Assembly (NCBI RefSeq): GCF_964340395.1 | Contig: NC_135551.1 | Location: 5,461,963 to 5,525,962 of the forward strand | Length of the DNA: 64,000 nt | Direction of reading: 5' to 3' | Source of the DNA: Glandiceps talaboti | Taxonomy: Eukaryota > Hemichordata > Enteropneusta > Spengelidae | In this document: one piece after another, positions 58,565 to 64,000 of the stretch | Numbering within the stretch: the first letter of the stretch is position 1 | How the letters are laid out: each line of letters opens with the position of its first letter | Position numbers and translations under genes: made by a program | The notes under the pieces: model-generated | Databases searched by the model: none | What the model saw: the letters and a program-made list of their open reading frames with translations, nothing else | What the model was told of the DNA's origin: nothing

Positions 58565-59891
58565 AGAAACTCAAAATACAAAAAATACCACCAATGGCAC
58601 TGTAGCACAACTGTATTTGGCTGTTGGTATGAGCGTGGTCTTGTTGCTAGGCATATTTACATACGATTTTGGAATCTTTATTAATTTGCCTACCCTTTCC
58701 AGTTTTCATCTTTGCAAAATAAACCATTATTAGCCATTGGGCACCACCCAGAGGGGACTTATATGTTGGGTTCTGTCTGTCGGTCTGTCTGTGCATGCGC
58801 ACACCATCATATCTCTGGCATGCACCAACTAATTTCAACCAAACCTGGCATAAAGGTAACATACAGTACTATGTGAGACATATGCACATCACTTTGTTTT
58901 ACGACCAAATCAAATATGGCTGAATGGTGGCCATATTTGTAGTTAAATTTCACAATATGCATAACTTTGGAGGTATAATGCATAGTGACGCCATGATATT
59001 ATCAAATATGAGCTTTCTTTTAAGACCCTGACCTTCGACCTTGAAAGTCTTTTTCAAGGTCAAATAGCCAAATTTGGGGTTTCTTCATAGCGTTTTGAAT
59101 CAAATATTTAAAGTGATGATATTTTAATCATGTCTTGGTTTTTACTATGTGAGGCATATGTATGTCACAACCTTGACCTGAATGGCGGCCATGTTTGTGA
59201 TTAAACAAGGTTAGGACATTTTGCCTGTAATCGTTAAAAGTTTGATACATATGGACACCATTCAAGTGTCTACACCCACATTATCAATGATGAGCTTTCT
59301 AATGAGACATTGACCTTTGACCTTGACAAACATTTTCGAAATGACCAAAAATTTTCTTTTTACGTTATAATACTCAAGAAGTTGAATAAACAAAGACTCC
59401 ATTTAAATGTCTATATACCAAAGGTACAGCTTTTTTTCATATCTTGACCTTTGCCTTTGATCTTCATATTCAAGGTCAAATAGGAAATTGGTCAATAAAT
59501 TACGATGCCAATAAATTATGATGTTTTGTATTTCGAGACATCATTCAGATTTGCACAATAACTTTGCCATAAAACATACAAGTTGAAGATTATGTCTTCG
59601 ATTGAGAGCTTGTTTCATCATTGCGATTGTGATTTGATCAGTTTGATTGATTGATTTGGATTGATTTACTATACAGTAATTGATTGATTATTTATTGATT
59701 GATTGATGCAGGTTGAACTCAATGATGCTTTAGATCTCATTAAATCAAGACAGGGCAGTGAAGAAGGAACCATGAATGTGATGAGAGTTGTCTTAAAGAA
59801 GATCAACGATGAAAAAACTAATAAAGGCAATCATGTAGTCAGTCTGAGACGATGGAAACACTTATCAATTCCAAAACCAGATAAAAAGTGA
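57326..59891 (+). CDS. MTRES1: MTRES1, mitochondrial transcription rescue factor (S4-like RNA-binding)
   Basis: Three exons, 57326-57831, 58335-58407 and 59712-59891, with GT-AG sites and matching phases, giving 252 residues. The start MLRPKAYTLVGVFRTHRS is basic and lacks acidic residues, as expected of a mitochondrial presequence. A Ser/Asp/Glu-rich spacer (about 115-140) leads to the S4-like domain: WKDVVHSVSGFRADQMLAVGLGISRK, split here as WKDVVHSVSGFR and QMLAVGLGISRK; then VEVAFLSGKLRFNGEKL, KKSKRVELNDALDLI and VVSLRRWKHLSIPK. This order matches animal MTRES1 (formerly C6orf203), which binds RNA in the mitochondrial matrix, supports mitochondrial transcription under stress and associates with mitoribosomes. 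The C terminus and length agree with the family. Intron 2 (1.3 kb) holds repeats. Confidence 0.92.
58735..59620. repeat. probable dispersed repeat in MTRES1 intron 2
   Basis: Begins with TTATTAGCCATTGGGCACCA and contains phrases such as TTTCAACCAAACCTGGCATA, plus two parallel passages (GTGGCCATATTTG and GCGGCCATGTTTG; TTGACCTTGA-type phrases). I take it as an eroded mobile element, but cannot fix its ends or class. Confidence 0.4.
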
Positions 59892-60379
59892 ATAGTTTGG
59901 TTTTCTGAGATCTTGAAAGTCTGTTGTTTGGAGTGGGTAAAGAACTTGTAGCAGAGTTTCTATAATGACTGATTTGAACAATGTATGGTGTGTACATGTA
60001 TGTGGTAAATGATATACAAGTCTGTGCCAACTTATTTCTGTACGTGATTACAATTACTATATAGATACTTGATTTACAAACAACATACAAGACTAGTACA
60101 CAACAATGTGCTAGTAATACTTTAAATGTAATGGTTTTTTAACTCATGACCTTTTTTCTTTGCAGTTAAAAGCAAATTTGAAAGAACTCAAACTTTTTGA
60201 TGACACTATTTTGCTATTTTAAGTTTAGATAATGGTTAGGAGTATCAGACCAGCAGAAGGCATGGTTTGTTTTCAGTCTTGAGGAGTTAAAATTGTTTTC
60301 ATGTGTGTTCTACTTGAAGATCTCTATTTAGTATATAGGCTTGGTAGTGGATATTGTAAACAACTTTTTCTGGTGGACC

Positions 60380-60385
60380 AATAAA
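60380..60385 (+). terminator. candidate poly-A signal of MTRES1
   Basis: AATAAA about 490 bp after the stop codon, followed by a T-rich stretch (TTTTCTTTCTCTGTTTT) as expected downstream of a cleavage site. Confidence 0.45.
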
Positions 60386-60749
60386 TTTTCTTTCTCTGTT
60401 TTACAAGCACCTTGTAATGATTCTTAACTAGAAATGTCGGCACTGATTTTACCACTTTTTAGTACACAAGTAAGGCTTGTCTGTATTTTTAGGGACATCT
60501 ACTTCTACACTGTGTACACATCAAAAAGGGATTATCATCAGACAGTCATAACACTGGTGGCATCCTTTAGATCTCATTTGTCAAAACATTATTAATATCC
60601 CATGGGTGAAACACCAATCCAACATGGCCCATGCAAGACATACTGATACTTTCACTTACAATAAAGACACTTCAAGAATTAACATTTATCAAATTAACTT
60701 TATTCATCAGAAACTTGTGTTTCATACCCTGACGGAAACTTATCTGGGG

Positions 60750-60889
60750 AACACTCAACAGGTTAAAGAGTATGTGTGAGAAACACTCAACCGGTTTATG
60801 AGTATGTGTGGGAAACACTCAACCGGTTTATAGTATGTGTTGGAAACGCCGGTTTATGAGTATGTGTGGGAAACACTCAACAGGTTTAT
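60750..60889. repeat. minisatellite with AACCGGTT cores
   Basis: About five units of roughly 30 bp (GTATGTGTGGGAAACACTCA then ACCGGTTTATGA). Two units have a perfect AACCGGTT palindrome, at 60789-60796 and 60821-60828. The others have CCGGTT or AACAGGTT variants. Confidence 0.85.
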
Positions 60890-63430
60890 GCATGCAAAAT
60901 CTGTAGGACTTCATCATACACAAATCACTACAACTATAATATAGTTATTGATAATAGTAACCAAAACATTTTCAATCTACAAGCTACACTAATCATCTTT
61001 TTTTTTCTCTGCTATTCATACTTTTATAAGAAACAGAGATATATTCTAATAGCTGATAAGGCACTGGTTGTGTTGGCAAATGATCATCACATGTTATGTG
61101 CATGATCATCACATGTTCCTTACATGATAAACAACTGATTATCACATGTTCAGTACCTAATATGCAGGCGTTTATCATGTTGGGAACATGATAATCACAT
61201 GACAGTCACATGATGCACAAGTACCACTCTCCTGGCAGTGAACACTGTCAAAGATATGCAAGTTTACAGACCATATATCTGTCTTTTTGTCTGTTCTCAG
61301 TTATAAAACACTAAGAAGAACACATAGTTATGACAAAATAGTAAATAAATATATAATATTATCAATCTACACTTCTCATACACTAAAACAAAACTCTCAA
61401 TTACTAAACTTTTGAGATATAAACTATGTGAATAGAAAACTATATAATGTTTAACTTACATTTAATGAAATATGAAAAGGAAGAAACAAAAATACAGTAC
61501 ATGGAATTCCATATATACTATCCTGATAGCACCTATTTAGGAATGAGTTTCACCTTTATTGTGTTCATTCCAAGTTTTCCTACATGTACCAATTGATGAC
61601 TGGAATGTTTCTGTATTTAAACCTTACATATACCATATCATGTACATGTAAAACTCTTTGAGTTGTTCACAATCGTAACTGCTCTAATAATGAACTGTCT
61701 TAGAAACTTGATAAGTAGGTATCTCTATACACACAGGGTCATCACATGATAATCACATGATCATCACATGTTCCTCCCATGACACAAAGCTGATGGTCAC
61801 ATGATGTTTAGGTGACTATCATTTAATCCTGACATTACACATTTTGTGTTTTCATGGGCATTCAATAAGTTTTCGGATCACTCAGAAATTCCAATATATG
61901 TGAAAAAATAATATCTTGTAGAATGTATAATATATTATTATATAAATAAAGACAATGGCACAAGAAACAGTAATTGAAACAGGAGTATGAAAAAAGCCCA
62001 CACAGCTTTGATCAGGATCGTCATCAGATCTTGAGTCGGATGCTTCACTATCTTTGAACAAAAAAAGATGTAAAACTTTGGTAGGATGTGAGCCTACTGG
62101 CAGTTAAAAAATGAAAAAAATAATATTGCCGAACTCCCAGGAAGATGACAAATGTTCATGTAATGGGTTATCAACTACATTATGGAATTTAGAGATGAAG
62201 TAGACAATGATGGAAAGCTATCGATTGACAATTTCAGGTTGTACAAATGGCAATTATCTAACTAATGGACTTCTGATGTGAAACTGGAGGAACATGTAGG
62301 ACTCACTCTCCGTCCCCTGGTTTTGCTAAATTGTCATATTTTACACATAGCTTAGAGATAAGGTACATGTAACTAGCAGTGAATTCAACAAATGTTCTGT
62401 AAATCCCTTTTTATGATGACCCAGTCCTCACAATGATAACATAATACAGGACTTCAACTTGACAAGCTTTCTAGCTAAGATATAAACTGTTGTTTCCACA
62501 TGTGAGACCACCACTACACTGGGTTGGACCACTTCTACACTGGGATGGACCACACTGGGTTGGAGTTTGTGGTTACATAAATGGAAACAACAACCAGCGA
62601 TAGACAAGCATTTATAAATGGAACTTGTTATAAACAGGGAAAGTAAATCAATGAATTGGATTAATAACACATGGCACAGCCAATTAGATGTACAGAGACT
62701 TATATTACATTTCATAGTTTGATGAAATATCTTAACATGATAGCTCACATTCACAAATGTCAAGTCCCTGTGTCATTTCATGTACACATAAAGAGACCAT
62801 AAAACTTTGTATATCAAACTATGAAATCTAACACTAGTCTCTTTAGTTACAATATACTGTGCTAAGTGTTCTTAATCCAATTAATTTACTTACTTTCCCT
62901 GTTTGTGACAATTAATTTATGCTTGTAAATGTTACGTAATAACAGAGAGTACATTATGAAAGTGATTTACAGAGACATTTGTTGAATTCACAGCTATTGA
63001 AAATTTGGACAAGATGGTATAAAATAAATGACATCAGCAAAAACAAGCCATAGGACTGAGAGAGTGACTGAGAAAATTGTAAACCTTTGATAGGAGGAAG
63101 TCACTGGCAGCACAAATGGAATTGTCTAAATAATGGGTTTCTTGAGATGACACTGTAGTGAAAATATATGTAGAAACTAAATTACAGGCAATGAAAAGAG
63201 GTAGTTGATAAAATAATGACTTTGAGGTAAACTTAACAAACTGAATTCCTATCGGATCTGTCACAGGAAAAGTTGTTCCAGCAACTGTAACCTGTTCAAC
63301 AGATCAGTGCGTGATGTAGCTCTTGTTGCAAGTCTGTTCTAGAGATTCTAGTCTGCTCTAAGATGCTGTTGGGATGCAGCTCTAGTTGCTGTCTGTTCTC
63401 AAGAGATGTTGGTGATGCAGCCCTATTCTT
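60890..63430. other. intergenic or 3' UTR sequence between convergent genes
   Basis: No exon was recognised. It contains two clusters of CACATG motifs (61082-61215 and 61738-61815), a MITE family A copy (about 62616-62912), and, at about 63310-63480, three to four diverged copies of a 60-bp unit with GATGCAGCTCTTGTTGCAG. These last overlap the terminal exon of the minus-strand gene. Confidence 0.55.
62616..62912. mobile_element. MITE family A copy
   Basis: Inverted arms AACAGGGAAAGTAAATCAAT/GGATTAATAACACATGGCAC (left) and GTGTTCTTAATCC/TTTACTTACTTTCCCTGTTT (right). Middle portion TCATAGTTTGAT...ATCAAACTATGA also pairs. The outermost ends are lost. Confidence 0.7.
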
Positions 63431-63438
63431 GGTCTCAT

Positions 63439-63993
63439 CTAAGGAGCTGTTGGTGATGCAGCTCTTGTTGCAGCCATCTTAGAATGGGACACAATGTTGG
63501 GAAACTCTTTGATAAACCTGGAAGAGTTAGCAACAAGGAATAATATGAACTCTGTGAAGACAATATGTGTTATATACATGTATAAAAGAGAATGCCAATA
63601 ATACTACACCACTAGTAACCATGGTGTATTTTTGAATCTCTTATTTTGTCACTTTGTAAAAACCATGAAATACTGTAAATTTTTGTCATCAATTCAATTT
63701 CTTCTATAATAAATTTTAAATGATTTATCATTAGTTGTATTTGGGTATTTCCATCAAGGTCATAGGTCATAAACTTACTGATTACTGTCAGGTGACTGCA
63801 AAGGTCATGGGTCATAATTTTACTGATTACTGTCAGGTGACTACAGAGGTCATAGGTGATAAACTTACTGATTAATGGTAGTGACATCCAACTCAGCAAG
63901 TCCTTGTTCTACTAGTGGTTGGAATGCTAATGATGATCCTTTGTCTGATGGTAAACTTTGATATAATAACACCTTCACTGGACTTCCTACTTC
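63439..63993 (-). CDS. C-terminal exons of a gene with a tudor-like segment (partial)
   Basis: Minus-strand exon 63993-63869 follows a good acceptor (tttacag) and ends at a perfect donor (GTAAGT). It codes for EVGSPVKVLLYQSLPSDKG and, further on, LVEQGLAELDV. The last exon, 63517-63439, continues in phase (FIKEFPNIVSHSK) to a stop. The sequence V-x-L-Y followed by an L-V-E-x-G-L-A motif is typical of the end of extended tudor domains, which bind methylated arginine ligands in germline RNA granules. The match is short, so the family call is tentative. The remainder of the gene lies beyond the right edge of the window. Confidence 0.5.
63751..63868. repeat. three-copy intronic repeat with DR1 sites
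   Basis: Three units of about 45-58 bp (AAGGTCATAGGTCATAAA, then TTACTGATTACTGTCAGGTG). Each contains two AGGTCA-like half-sites one base apart: 63757-63769 (perfect), 63802-63814 and 63847-63859. Confidence 0.85.
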
Positions 63994-64000
63994 CTGTAAA

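Overview
The window comes from a marine invertebrate animal genome. The evidence is AT-rich DNA, GT-AG introns, animal gene families (Mis18, MTRES1, cyclic-nucleotide-binding domains, ITIM-bearing Ig receptors), many microsatellites, tRNA-derived SINEs with an AGCGC-type tail, a Penelope-like element and a CR1/L2-like LINE. The ITIM-tailed Ig receptors and the repeat style fit a deuterostome such as a lancelet or hemichordate. This is inference, and a lophotrochozoan is not excluded.

Layout. 1-6.3 kb is mostly gene-poor, with microsatellites. 6.3-15.3 kb is a tandem segmental duplication of about 4-5 kb per unit. Each unit carries one single-exon gene for a type I membrane protein with three Ig domains, a Ser/Thr stem, one TM helix and a tyrosine-rich tail. 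The downstream copy keeps four ITIM/ITSM-like motifs; the upstream copy has lost the last part of the tail to an early stop. 17.2-20.7 kb holds nested Penelope-like elements: an old RT fragment, then a young element with intact RT and GIY-YIG domains, preceded head-to-tail by a partial copy of itself. 26.2-46.2 kb is a multi-exon gene with up to three cyclic-nucleotide-binding domains and a possible N-myristoylation signal. Its introns hold many insertions: a TA-target MITE, a 2.3-kb terminal-inverted-repeat transposon inside another MITE, a recent 1,548-bp tandem duplication, a foldback-type element, a 27-copy 30-bp array and an antisense LINE with two open ORFs. 48-51.7 kb holds a MITE with a 9-bp target duplication and a SINE piece. 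51.8-56.9 kb is a five-exon Mis18 gene on the minus strand. It is head-to-head, about 400 bp apart, with a three-exon MTRES1 gene on the plus strand (57.3-59.9 kb). 60-63.4 kb is intergenic/3' UTR with arrays of short sites. The right edge holds the last exons of a minus-strand gene with a tudor-like segment.

How the genes relate. The Ig pair looks like a fast-evolving paired-receptor locus, with one tail bearing inhibitory motifs and one truncated. The Mis18/MTRES1 pair shares a promoter region and combines centromere licensing with mitochondrial RNA binding; no functional link is implied. I see no operon-like or prokaryotic system. The most notable points are the asymmetric receptor pair, the head-to-tail Penelope copy, a splice donor that has been tandemly copied, and arrays of nuclear-receptor-type DR1 sites.
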